From Syntrophorhabdaceae bacterium (GTDB lineage Bacteria; Desulfobacterota; Syntrophorhabdia; Syntrophorhabdales; Syntrophorhabdaceae): DNA of 6,725 nt. Below the pieces are notes generated by a model. It ran no database searches. It was given only the letters and a program-made list of their open reading frames with translations, and was not told the DNA's origin. Numbering within the stretch: position 1 is the stretch's first letter; every line of letters begins with the position of its first letter. Shown here piece by piece: positions 1 through 6,272 of this stretch. A program made the position numbers and the translations under genes. The stretch is from positions 1-6,725 of the forward strand of contig JAOAFK010000151.1 in NCBI GenBank assembly GCA_026416315.1, read 5' to 3'.

Positions 1-569
1 TGAAAATGAGATATAAATCTAATTATTCTTTCAACAGGTATGCCTTCAAGGGCTGCAATCTGTTCTTCAACGGTCTCAAGATAGATGACTGTTTTCCCTA
101 ATTCCTTTGCCACTGTATGAGCGTCTAAATCCACAGAATAATGCCAGCCCCTGTTTTTAAGGAATATCGTCCAGATTCTGAAAAAGGCCATCCAGGGAGA
201 TAATCCATCTGTTTCACTCTCAAAAAGAGATGCCTTACCTTGCTTCAATATACCTATGAAATCTTTAAAGTACTCCTTATAATAAAAAGATGAAATCTCT
301 CTTTCTATTGCCTTTTGTATCTCTCTGTCTATAAATTCTTTTATAGATTTTGTATTCCTGCTCACAACACCCAGTCCCCTCACAGCATCCATGTTGCCTT
401 CGTCAAGGGGGCCTTCAAACATAACAGGGTTGAGTTCTCTTATGATAGTTTTAAAAGATGACCTGTAGCTTACTGGAAAAAAATGGGCGCATCCGGCAAG
501 ATAGCTGATTTTTTTATTTTTTTCAACCTTCCACAGCATCCTAAACTCTTTTCTGAACGGGTTTCTCAT
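1..569 (-). CDS. TraB/GumN family protein, partial (3' end outside the window)
   Basis: The reading frame is open from an ATG at 569 to the edge of the window, giving 189 complete codons with no stop, so the C-terminus is missing. The translation carries hallmarks of the TraB/GumN (Tiki-like) family, whose members are thought to be metal-dependent hydrolases or peptidases. These are an N-terminal GCAH at residues 26-29 followed by FFPVSYR, an FEGPLDE stretch at 51-57, SVDLDAH at 145-151 and LETVEEQIAALEGIP at about 164-178. The His and Glu of the first two motifs are the conserved metal-ligand candidates of the family. No signal peptide is visible. The start is supported by a GAGG Shine-Dalgarno at 575-578, five bases upstream, which overlaps the stop codon of the preceding gene. 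Only 7 bp separate the two genes, so they are very likely cotranscribed and translationally coupled. Substrate unknown; family assignment is by motif recall. Confidence 0.85.
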   Translation of the reverse strand, partial: MRNPFRKEFRMLWKVEKNKKISYLAGCAHFFPVSYRSSFKTIIRELNPVMFEGPLDEGNMDAVRGLGVVSRNTKSIKEFIDREIQKAIEREISSFYYKEYFKDFIGILKQGKASLFESETDGLSPWMAFFRIWTIFLKNRGWHYSVDLDAHTVAKELGKTVIYLETVEEQIAALEGIPVERIIRFISHF

Positions 570-576
570 AAAGACC

Positions 577-1476
577 TCAAAGTTTTGATTGTAGTGTTTT
601 TAATAAACTATCTATTACAGGCTTTCTTTTCCATTCCATAAATTTATAGGGAATGGAAGGTCTTCCACCCCATTTCTCTTTGAACCTTCTTATACCCTCA
701 TTTACACCGAGGCCCAAATTTATCTCTTTTTTGTTCAATTCTCTTGCAATATTTACCATTTCAAAAAATAAAAGATCCGAGGCATGGGGTATATAGTTGA
801 TTTTTGAATGACAACCTAAAATATAGGCAAGAAAATGATCTGCCCCATAATCAAGACAATAAAAAGCAGAGAGTTCATCTTTTTCTGTGATTGCACTGAG
901 TATTAACGCTGTTTCAGATTTTTTAAAATATTCATCCATTGAATTATATAGAGAAGCAACAATAGGATGGAGTTCGTTTGTTTTTAAAAATTCATCAGTG
1001 AGTACCCTGTGTTTCTCAGTAAATTCTTTTTCTTTTTTTACTTTTAATATTCTTGATGCCTTTTCAACTTCCCGCATAAGCCTTCTTTCTGGTTTAAATG
1101 TTTCAACATTTAGGGTGTAATAATAATCTCTTTGAAACTCAGTTCCATATTTTTTAATTTCAATGGGTATTTCAGGAGCGATTAAAAAAATAATGCTTGG
1201 GTCATATAAACCAATCAATTTTTTTATTGCTTCTATCAATCCTATACAATTTTTATCATTTTCTATGCCGTATAACGGATAACCTATGAACATAAGGATA
1301 TCATCTTTTATAAAAAATAGAAATTCTTCAAGTAATCCTGGAGTTCCCCCTGATATTGCCTCCATAAGAGTGATGATGTGCTCCGGCACATAGGCAGACC
1401 TTGCAATCTGTTTTTCTTTTTTTAGAGGAAAGGATAGATTTTTTAAAGAATCATCCCTTTTTCTAAAAAATTTCAA
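577..1476 (-). CDS. FemAB/GNAT-fold acyltransferase-like protein
   Basis: This 299-residue protein is predicted cytosolic, with no signal peptide or membrane segment. The C-terminal part resembles FemAB-like/GNAT-fold acyltransferases. A strand-rich region (about 188-232, ALILSAI...FLAYILG) leads to HASDLLFFEMVNIA at 231-244, then LGLGVNEGIRRFKEKWGG at 254-271, which is like the terminal 'LGLG...G...FK..WG' signature of those families. The N-terminal 150 residues are poorly recognisable and include a charged, Lys-rich stretch at about 143-156. The likely activity is transfer of an acyl or aminoacyl group from a CoA- or tRNA-type donor; the acceptor is unknown. The start is TTG at 1476: an in-frame TGA lies just upstream, no ATG occurs before residue 38, and a purine-rich GAGGGATAGGGGG ends four bases before it. 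A GTG at residue 30 is a weaker alternative. It is the first gene of a unit with the TraB/GumN gene. Confidence 0.7.
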   Translation of the reverse strand: MKFFRKRDDSLKNLSFPLKKEKQIARSAYVPEHIITLMEAISGGTPGLLEEFLFFIKDDILMFIGYPLYGIENDKNCIGLIEAIKKLIGLYDPSIIFLIAPEIPIEIKKYGTEFQRDYYYTLNVETFKPERRLMREVEKASRILKVKKEKEFTEKHRVLTDEFLKTNELHPIVASLYNSMDEYFKKSETALILSAITEKDELSAFYCLDYGADHFLAYILGCHSKINYIPHASDLLFFEMVNIARELNKKEINLGLGVNEGIRRFKEKWGGRPSIPYKFMEWKRKPVIDSLLKTLQSKL

Positions 1477-1480
1477 AAGA

Positions 1481-1493
1481 CCCCCTATCCCTC
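1481..1493 (-). promoter_or_regulatory. Ribosome binding site of the TTG-start FemAB-like gene
   Basis: Read on the minus strand, this is GAGGGATAGGGGG, ending four bases before the TTG codon at 1476. Either GAGGG or AGGGGG could pair with the 16S rRNA tail. The GGGGG is close to the start and the GAGGG is 12 bases away. Together with the in-frame stop immediately upstream, it decides the unusual TTG start. Confidence 0.6.
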
Positions 1494-1522
1494 ACTATAT
1501 CTGAGAAGTGTTTCATTTTCAA
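1494..1522 (-). promoter_or_regulatory. Sigma70-type promoter for the FemAB-like/TraB unit
   Basis: On the minus strand a -35 box TTGAAA (1522 to 1517) is followed by a 17-bp spacer and a -10 box TATAGT (1499 to 1494). Both match the consensus at five of six positions with ideal spacing. Transcription would start near 1487-1488, leaving a leader of only about 12 bases before the TTG codon. That leader would keep the GGGGG part of the ribosome binding site but lose the GAGGG part. Boxes seen by eye; not tested. Confidence 0.55.
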
Positions 1523-1592
1523 TATTTTTGATAGATATGTCGGTTAAAGGTTTTAATTTAAAAAATATGTATTATTTAATGACTCAAAATCC

Positions 1593-1621
1593 TTTACAAT
1601 ATCATAAATCGATGCTATTTA
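1593..1621 (+). promoter_or_regulatory. Sigma70-type promoter for the nitroreductase gene
   Basis: On the plus strand TTTACA (1593-1598) is followed by a 17-bp spacer and TATTTA (1616-1621). A TGC immediately before the -10 gives an extended -10 (TGnTATTTA). A start site near 1628 would give a leader of about 50 bases. The 202-bp gap between the divergent genes (1477-1678) thus holds one promoter for each direction. The rest of the gap is AT-rich with no operator palindrome that I can support. Confidence 0.5.
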
Positions 1622-1665
1622 TTCTCATGGACTTCAAACATTACATTTAAACAGATTATTTTTCG

Positions 1666-1672
1666 GGGAGGG
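1666..1672 (+). promoter_or_regulatory. Ribosome binding site of the nitroreductase gene
   Basis: GGGAGGG lies six bases before the ATG at 1679. This is a strong Shine-Dalgarno match and it fixes the start of the exported nitroreductase. Confidence 0.75.
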
Positions 1673-1678
1673 TTACAC

Positions 1679-2348
1679 ATGAAAAAGATAAATATTTTTA
1701 TTGTTTTTGTCATATTTTTCTCATGGTTTTATGTTGATTTTGGTGTTGCTATTGCTAATGATGCTGGTGAAAAGATAATAAAATTAACCCAGCCGAAGTA
1801 TGATGGAGAAATCTCTGTGGAGAGGGCACTCAAAGAAAGGCGCTCCATTAGAAGTTATAAAACCGAACCATTAACGTTAGACATTATCTCGCAGATTTTA
1901 TGGGCAGCCCAGGGTGTAACAGAACCACAGAGGGGTTTAAGAACTGCACCTTCGGCACGGGCACAGTATCTGTTAGAGGTATATCTGGTTGCAGGAAACA
2001 TAACAAACCTCAAACCAGGAATATATAGATATATACCTAAAGACCATACACTATTATTAATATCGCACGGGGAAATGAAAGAAAGGCTATATAGTGCTGC
2101 CGGTCAGGCGCCCATCAAGGCTGCACCATGTGCACTCCTCATTACAGGTCATGCAAACCGTTCAAAAAAACCCGGGATGGATGTATCTTGAGGCCGGCCA
2201 TGCTGCACAGAATGTTTATCTCCAGGCAGTTTCTTTAAATCTCGCAACAGTTGTTATGGCAGGATTTAATCCAGAAGAGGTGAAAAAGGCACTACCCATA
2301 CCTGAACAGGAGCAACCTATATACATCATGCCTTTAGGCAAAAAATAA
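1679..2348 (+). pseudogene. Exported SagB-type nitroreductase, frameshifted
   Basis: The first frame runs from 1679 to a stop at 2189-2191 (170 residues). The rest of the protein continues in the +1 frame to a TAA at 2346-2348. Removing one A from the A7 run 2164-2170 joins them into a 222-residue protein reading TGHANRSKNPGWMYLEAGHA across the junction. The N-terminus is a Sec signal peptide (basic MKK, hydrophobic 5-25, probable cleavage after AIA at about residue 26), so the product would act outside the cytoplasm. SagB/nitroreductase features are ERRSIRSY at 53-60 (FMN phosphate contact region), QILWAAQGVT at 72-81, RTAPSARAQYLLEVYLVAG at 88-106 and, after the shift, EAGHAAQNVYLQAV and GLPIPE-like LPIPEQEQP near the end. 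The family uses FMN for dehydrogenation or reduction; the substrate here is unknown. No azole-peptide (cyclodehydratase) partner is nearby. If the shift is real, the truncated product loses the C-terminal part of the fold and is probably inactive. Confidence 0.85.
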
Positions 2349-2370
2349 AAATATCGTAGGTAGGTGACAG

Positions 2371-2395
2371 GGGTAAGATAACTTATCCCTTACCC
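2371..2395. other. Inverted repeat between the convergent genes
   Basis: GGGTAAG (2371-2377) and CTTACCC (2389-2395) pair perfectly over seven bases with an 11-base loop. It sits across the stop codon of the minus-strand gene, between the two convergent genes. It could weakly terminate transcription in both directions, but no T-tract follows on either strand, so it is not called a terminator. Confidence 0.3.
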
Positions 2396-2816
2396 TTGCC
2401 CTTACCTTTTCCCTTATGTTTCTCCCCCTTTTCCCTACCGTTTAAATCATGACCTCTTTTCAAGGCATGGAATTCTGGTGAACCGGGTTTTATCCCTAAA
2501 TTCTTTGCAATAACACCCCAGCCCTTGCCTTTATTTTTTCATATACTTCCATTACCCTTTCCACAGGCTTTTTTGACATTTCTGCAAGTCGAAAGGCCAT
2601 ATATGTGTTTGCTGGGTCTCCCATATTGCTTAATACAACCCCAATTTTCGCATCTCCGACTTGAAAACGTGTGGCAAGCCTTGCCTTAAATCCATTAGGG
2701 TCAAGCGAGGCCTGTGCATTTAATTCTTTCATCCAGTCAAAATCACCTGCAAAACAAAAGGGCGAAAAAATAAAGAGTGTTAACAGAAATAGTAAAACGA
2801 ATCCATGCATCTTCAT
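2383..2816 (-). pseudogene. Small secreted protein with Lys-Gly repeat tail, frameshifted
   Basis: From ATG 2816 the first frame stops at 2496. The downstream frame stays open and coding-like to TAA at 2383. Adding one A to the A6 run (T6 on the plus strand, 2534-2539) gives a 144-residue protein with YEKNKGKGWGVIAKNLGIKP across the junction. A Sec signal peptide occupies about 1-23 (hydrophobic FVLLFLLTLFIF, cleavage after CFA). The mature part starts GDFDWMKELN, continues with a conserved-looking helical region (RLATRFQVGDAKIGVVLSNM) and GSPEFHALKRGHDL at 112-125, and ends in five KG repeats after a charged linker. I recall similar small secreted proteins in Geobacter-like bacteria but know no function; a basic tail might bind polyanions. 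The start is supported by GGAGGT seven bases upstream; a longer start at 2864 would bury the signal peptide. It follows the YgiQ gene by 66 bp and is probably last in that operon. Confidence 0.75.
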
Positions 2817-2823
2817 AAATCTT

Positions 2824-2829
2824 ACCTCC
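2824..2829 (-). promoter_or_regulatory. Ribosome binding site of the small secreted protein
   Basis: On the minus strand this reads GGAGGT, seven bases before the ATG at 2816. It is the strongest Shine-Dalgarno on this strand. It decides the start in favour of the ATG that puts the signal peptide at the N-terminus, over the upstream ATG at 2864, which has no such site. Confidence 0.75.
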
Positions 2830-2882
2830 AATTTATTTTGTTTAAAATATATTATCACTCTCATTTTAAAAATACCCTAAAA

Positions 2883-4643
2883 TTAAAAAAATTTTTTCTT
2901 AAGGATTTTTTTAGCCTCCTCAACGAGTTTTTGATTCTTTTTATTTTTATACTGGATCAAAGCACGATGCATTTTTCGCTCCCTGAATGTCTTAACTACA
3001 TATACGTTTTCTCCTGTGAAGGGGTCTTTTTCTGTATAATACATACACCCTGAAGCTGTCATGGGAAGGGGAATAAAGTCCTGTATCTGTTCAGGGTAAA
3101 TATTTTTCCTCTTTAAATATTTGGACATCATATAAGCATCTTCAAGGGTTGAGCCTGGGTGGGCCGTAATGAAATAGTGTACAAGATACTGGTCTTTTTT
3201 TAATCTTCTGTTTATTTCCTTATATTTTTCGGCAAATTTTTCATAACATTCAATGGCTGGCTTATTCATCAATCTTAATACATGATTAACACTGTGTTCC
3301 GGGGCAACCTTCATCTGGCCACTTATGTGATTTTTGCAAATTTCAATAAAGTATTTTTCTGCATCTTCACTCAACAAAAGGTCATATCTGATACCGCTCT
3401 CAATGAAAACATGTTTGACCTTTGGTAAATTCAAAATATCTTTATATAAAACCAAGCTCTCATTTAAACCTAATTTTAAGTTTTTACATTTTTCTGGTAT
3501 TAAGCATTTTTTATTAATACATGCACCATTATTATCCCATTTTTGGCATTTTGCTCCATATAGATTTGCTGTTGGTCCACCGATATCTGTGATGGTTCCT
3601 CTGAAATCCTTTCGCTCTGATATAATTTTTGCTTCTTTTATGATTGACTCTCTGCTTCTCGACTGGATGATTCTTCCCTGATGCATATAAAGCCCACAGA
3701 AACTGCATTCACCACAGCAGCCCCTATGGGAAATTATGGAAAACTTAACAGTTTCAAAACCAGGAATACCGCCTAAATCATCATATGATAGATGAGGGTT
3801 TCGCATATACGGGAGTTCATAAATTTTATCTATTTCCTGTTTACTCAAAGGGAGTGGAGGTGGATACTGGATAAGATAACGATTACCATGTTTTTGTATT
3901 AGGGTTTTTCCCTTGAAAGGATCCTGGTTTTTATAGATGAGTCTAAATGCCTCGTTAAATTTTTCCCTATCATTTTTTACCTCCTCATATGAAGGTATCT
4001 CTATAAATTCTGTATTATCATTAATGCATTCTTCAATATTTCTTACAATAATCACTGTTCCTCTAATGTTTTTTATATCCCTGCCTTTTTTTATTCTATC
4101 TGCTATCTCTATTACCTGTTTTTCGCCCATGCCATAAACAAGGATATCTGCCCGTGCATCAAATATAATGGATCTTCTTACCGTATTGTCCCAGTAGTCA
4201 TAATGGGCAAATCTTCTTAAACTTGCCTCAATGCCTCCTATAACTATAACTACATCGCCAAAGGCCTCTCTAACCCTGTTTGCATAAACTATTGTAGCCC
4301 TGTCCGGTCTCAAACCTGTCTGCCCGTCAGGCGAATAGTCATCTTTTCTTCTTGGTTTTTTATTTGCCGTATAATTTGCCACCATAGAATCCATATTGCC
4401 TGAGGTGACACCGAAAAAGAGTTTTGGTTTACCCAACTTTTTAAAATCTTTTATATCCCTCCAATCTGGCTGGGCAATAACTGCAACTTTATATCCATGA
4501 TTCTCTAAAACCCTGCCAATAACCGCTATGCCATAAGAATGATGGTCCACATAGGCATCCCCAGTAATGAGGATTATGTCAGGGGCATCCCAGCCTCTTT
4601 CTTTTATCTCTTTTGACGATACGGGTAGAAAATTTTTGGCCAT
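2883..4643 (-). CDS. ygiQ: YgiQ family radical SAM protein (UPF0313)
   Basis: This 586-residue cytosolic protein aligns by eye with Escherichia coli YgiQ over almost its whole length. Residues counted from the ATG at 4643: GDAYVDHHSYG at 28-38, an N-terminal domain with GVTSGNMDSM at about 78-87 and IGGIEASLRRFAHYDYW at about 136-151. The radical SAM cluster is CX3CX2C with Cys 309, 313 and 316, preceded by SHRG. GGPTANLYG follows at about 356-364. A second Cys set (366, 375, 380, 386) is also present in YgiQ, then KVAPEH at about 445-450 and HPGSTLEDA near 495. The family is expected to bind a 4Fe-4S cluster and cleave S-adenosylmethionine; its substrate is not established. It lacks the long basic C-terminal tail of the E. 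coli protein. Start choice: a TTG at 4682 would add 13 residues, but neither start has a visible Shine-Dalgarno; the ATG matches the family N-terminus (FLPVSSKEIKERGWD). The upstream TPP-enzyme gene ends 48 bases earlier. Confidence 0.93.
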   Translation of the reverse strand: MAKNFLPVSSKEIKERGWDAPDIILITGDAYVDHHSYGIAVIGRVLENHGYKVAVIAQPDWRDIKDFKKLGKPKLFFGVTSGNMDSMVANYTANKKPRRKDDYSPDGQTGLRPDRATIVYANRVREAFGDVVIVIGGIEASLRRFAHYDYWDNTVRRSIIFDARADILVYGMGEKQVIEIADRIKKGRDIKNIRGTVIIVRNIEECINDNTEFIEIPSYEEVKNDREKFNEAFRLIYKNQDPFKGKTLIQKHGNRYLIQYPPPLPLSKQEIDKIYELPYMRNPHLSYDDLGGIPGFETVKFSIISHRGCCGECSFCGLYMHQGRIIQSRSRESIIKEAKIISERKDFRGTITDIGGPTANLYGAKCQKWDNNGACINKKCLIPEKCKNLKLGLNESLVLYKDILNLPKVKHVFIESGIRYDLLLSEDAEKYFIEICKNHISGQMKVAPEHSVNHVLRLMNKPAIECYEKFAEKYKEINRRLKKDQYLVHYFITAHPGSTLEDAYMMSKYLKRKNIYPEQIQDFIPLPMTASGCMYYTEKDPFTGENVYVVKTFRERKMHRALIQYKNKKNQKLVEEAKKILKKKFF

Positions 4644-4691
4644 ACTTTGATAAAATTTATCTGTCCATATAAGAAAAAACAATTAATGAAG

Positions 4692-6272
4692 CTATAATTT
4701 CATCTCAATAAGATAAGGACCCTGGGTGTTTATGGCCTTTTCAAGCTCAGTTGCAAGGTCCTCTGCATCTTCAACGGAGGCTCCTTGAATGCCAAAACCC
4801 CTTGCGAGGCTTACCCAGTTTATTTCAGGATTGTCAATTTCTATGGAAGAAAGAGAATTTTTCCCGGGGGACGTAACATTCGCCCTTGCAAGTTCAATTT
4901 TTAAAATATTATAAGACCTGTTTGAACATATAAGTGTTTTTATGTTTAATGATTCATGGGCCTGTGTCCATAGGGACTGGACAGTATACATGGCACTTCC
5001 ATCTGCCTCCACATTTATAACAGTCCTTTCAGGACAGGCAATGGCAGCACCAATCGCACAGGGCATACCATAACCAATTGAACCACCAGTGATGGTTAAA
5101 AGTGTATGAGGTGGTGCAATGGCACTCATCGGATAATATGCGAAAAAAGAAGTCAATCCTTCATCAACAACTATAGCATCCTCAGGTTGAAATGCCGCCA
5201 CAATATAAGAGATTTTTTCAGGGGTCAAAGTGCCTGTGGGTAAATTCGATTTTAAATCCTTTATAGTTTTTTGTTTTTTCATTGTATTCTTTTTATAGTC
5301 ATATGAGCCAAGAGCATCTGCAAGATAATGAAGTGCTTTACAGACATCCTGTCTTTCATTGCATAGATATAACTTTTCCTGGCCTTCATTGAATAAATAG
5401 CTGTCTATCCCTTCATAGCCAAAAAATGTTACAGGCTCCCTTGTTCCTGCAATTATAAACATTTCATATTTTTCAAGGAGTTTTTTTGCTTCATCAGGAA
5501 AATAAGGTATCTTTTCCACATAGGGAAGACCACCGCCCCTATCAATATAACCTGGAAAGGTTTCTGTAAGTATGGCACACCCTGTCTTTCTCTGAATTCG
5601 TGATACTATTTCAAGCCCATTTTTTCTTAAGGCTTTGCCCCCAAGAAACAGGGCTATTCTCTTCGATTTTTTAATTCTTTCTGATATAAATTCTATTAGA
5701 TCTAAATCAAGGGGTTCATACACAACTTCAGTTGTTCTTTTTGAAACGCCATATGCTATTTTTTCTATCTGATGGTTATGGGGAATTATAAGGGTTGCAA
5801 TCTTATTGTTAAAGGCTTCCTTAATTGCATCTTCAGTGTCTTTTAAAAGATGTTTAGGGTCTCTATTTGTTCTATACCAGTGGGATACTGTCTTTACCAG
5901 TGACTCTATATCCATGTTGAGCGGTGGGTCTGCTTTTATATGCCATGTGGCATGCTCGCCTATGATATTTAAAATTGGTGTATTTGCCCTTTTTGCATTG
6001 TGTAGATTTGCTATGCCGTTTGCAAATCCCGGTCCAAGGTGAAGTAGTGTCATGGCGGGTCTTTCACGCATCCTTCCATAACCATCTGCAGCACCTGTGC
6101 ACACACCTTCAAAAAGACATAAAAATGTTTTCATTTCAGGGTAAAAATTATCCATGGCAAGCAAGAGAGGTATTTCAGTGGTGCCTGCATTGGCAAAGCA
6201 TACTTTTATATCTGCATCATATAGAGCCTTTATTACTGCCTCTGCCCCACTTTCTATTTTTTTATCTTTCAT
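4692..6272 (-). CDS. IlvB-like thiamine diphosphate-dependent enzyme
   Basis: The 526-residue product has the three-domain layout of ThDP enzymes such as acetolactate synthase and benzoylformate decarboxylase. The N-terminal pyrimidine-binding domain (about 1-170) has the catalytic glutamate in LFEGVCTGAADGYGRM (Glu55) and HLGPGFANGIANLHNA at 78-92. A central domain lies at about 190-325. The C-terminal pyrophosphate domain (about 345-526) has ITGGSIGYGMPCAIGAA at 394-410 and the metal/diphosphate motif ADGSAMYT at 423-430, ending at SNRSYNIL (450-457). The GDG...NN signature is thus ADG...NR. At 526 residues it is slightly shorter than catalytic acetolactate synthases (about 560-590). The gene has no ilvN-type regulatory partner here, so a role as a 2-oxoacid decarboxylase or carboligase outside branched-chain synthesis is at least as likely. 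Its ATG overlaps the cupin stop codon (ATGA), indicating translational coupling; there is no strong Shine-Dalgarno of its own. Confidence 0.88.
   Translation of the reverse strand: MKDKKIESGAEAVIKALYDADIKVCFANAGTTEIPLLLAMDNFYPEMKTFLCLFEGVCTGAADGYGRMRERPAMTLLHLGPGFANGIANLHNAKRANTPILNIIGEHATWHIKADPPLNMDIESLVKTVSHWYRTNRDPKHLLKDTEDAIKEAFNNKIATLIIPHNHQIEKIAYGVSKRTTEVVYEPLDLDLIEFISERIKKSKRIALFLGGKALRKNGLEIVSRIQRKTGCAILTETFPGYIDRGGGLPYVEKIPYFPDEAKKLLEKYEMFIIAGTREPVTFFGYEGIDSYLFNEGQEKLYLCNERQDVCKALHYLADALGSYDYKKNTMKKQKTIKDLKSNLPTGTLTPEKISYIVAAFQPEDAIVVDEGLTSFFAYYPMSAIAPPHTLLTITGGSIGYGMPCAIGAAIACPERTVINVEADGSAMYTVQSLWTQAHESLNIKTLICSNRSYNILKIELARANVTSPGKNSLSSIEIDNPEINWVSLARGFGIQGASVEDAEDLATELEKAINTQGPYLIEMKL

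Noticed and set aside
887..1120. Plus-strand 77-residue ORF
   Set aside because: It is antisense to the FemAB-like gene, Ser/Phe-rich as expected of a shadow frame, and without a ribosome binding site.
2160..2191. Programmed ribosomal frameshift in the nitroreductase
   Set aside because: The required shift is +1, not the -1 typical of A-rich slippery heptamers; no stop codon, stimulatory stem or internal Shine-Dalgarno sits at the site.
2094..2348. A separate 84-residue plus-strand gene
   Set aside because: Its first 24 or so codons overlap the nitroreductase in another frame and look random, while the remainder is the nitroreductase C-terminus. It is the second half of the frameshifted gene.
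2371..2395. Rho-independent bidirectional terminator
   Set aside because: The 7-bp stem is perfect but the loop is 11 bases and no T-tract follows on either strand.
2817..2864. Upstream ATG at 2864 as the start of the small secreted protein
   Set aside because: It has no Shine-Dalgarno and would put 16 residues ahead of the signal peptide, whereas ATG 2816 has GGAGGT at ideal spacing.
2671..3053. Plus-strand ORFs at 2671-2880 and 2805-3053
   Set aside because: They lie antisense to the secreted-protein and YgiQ genes, have low-complexity translations and no ribosome binding sites.
3334..4137. Plus-strand ORFs at 3334-3681 and 3937-4137
   Set aside because: They are antisense to the strongly conserved YgiQ coding sequence and resemble no protein family.
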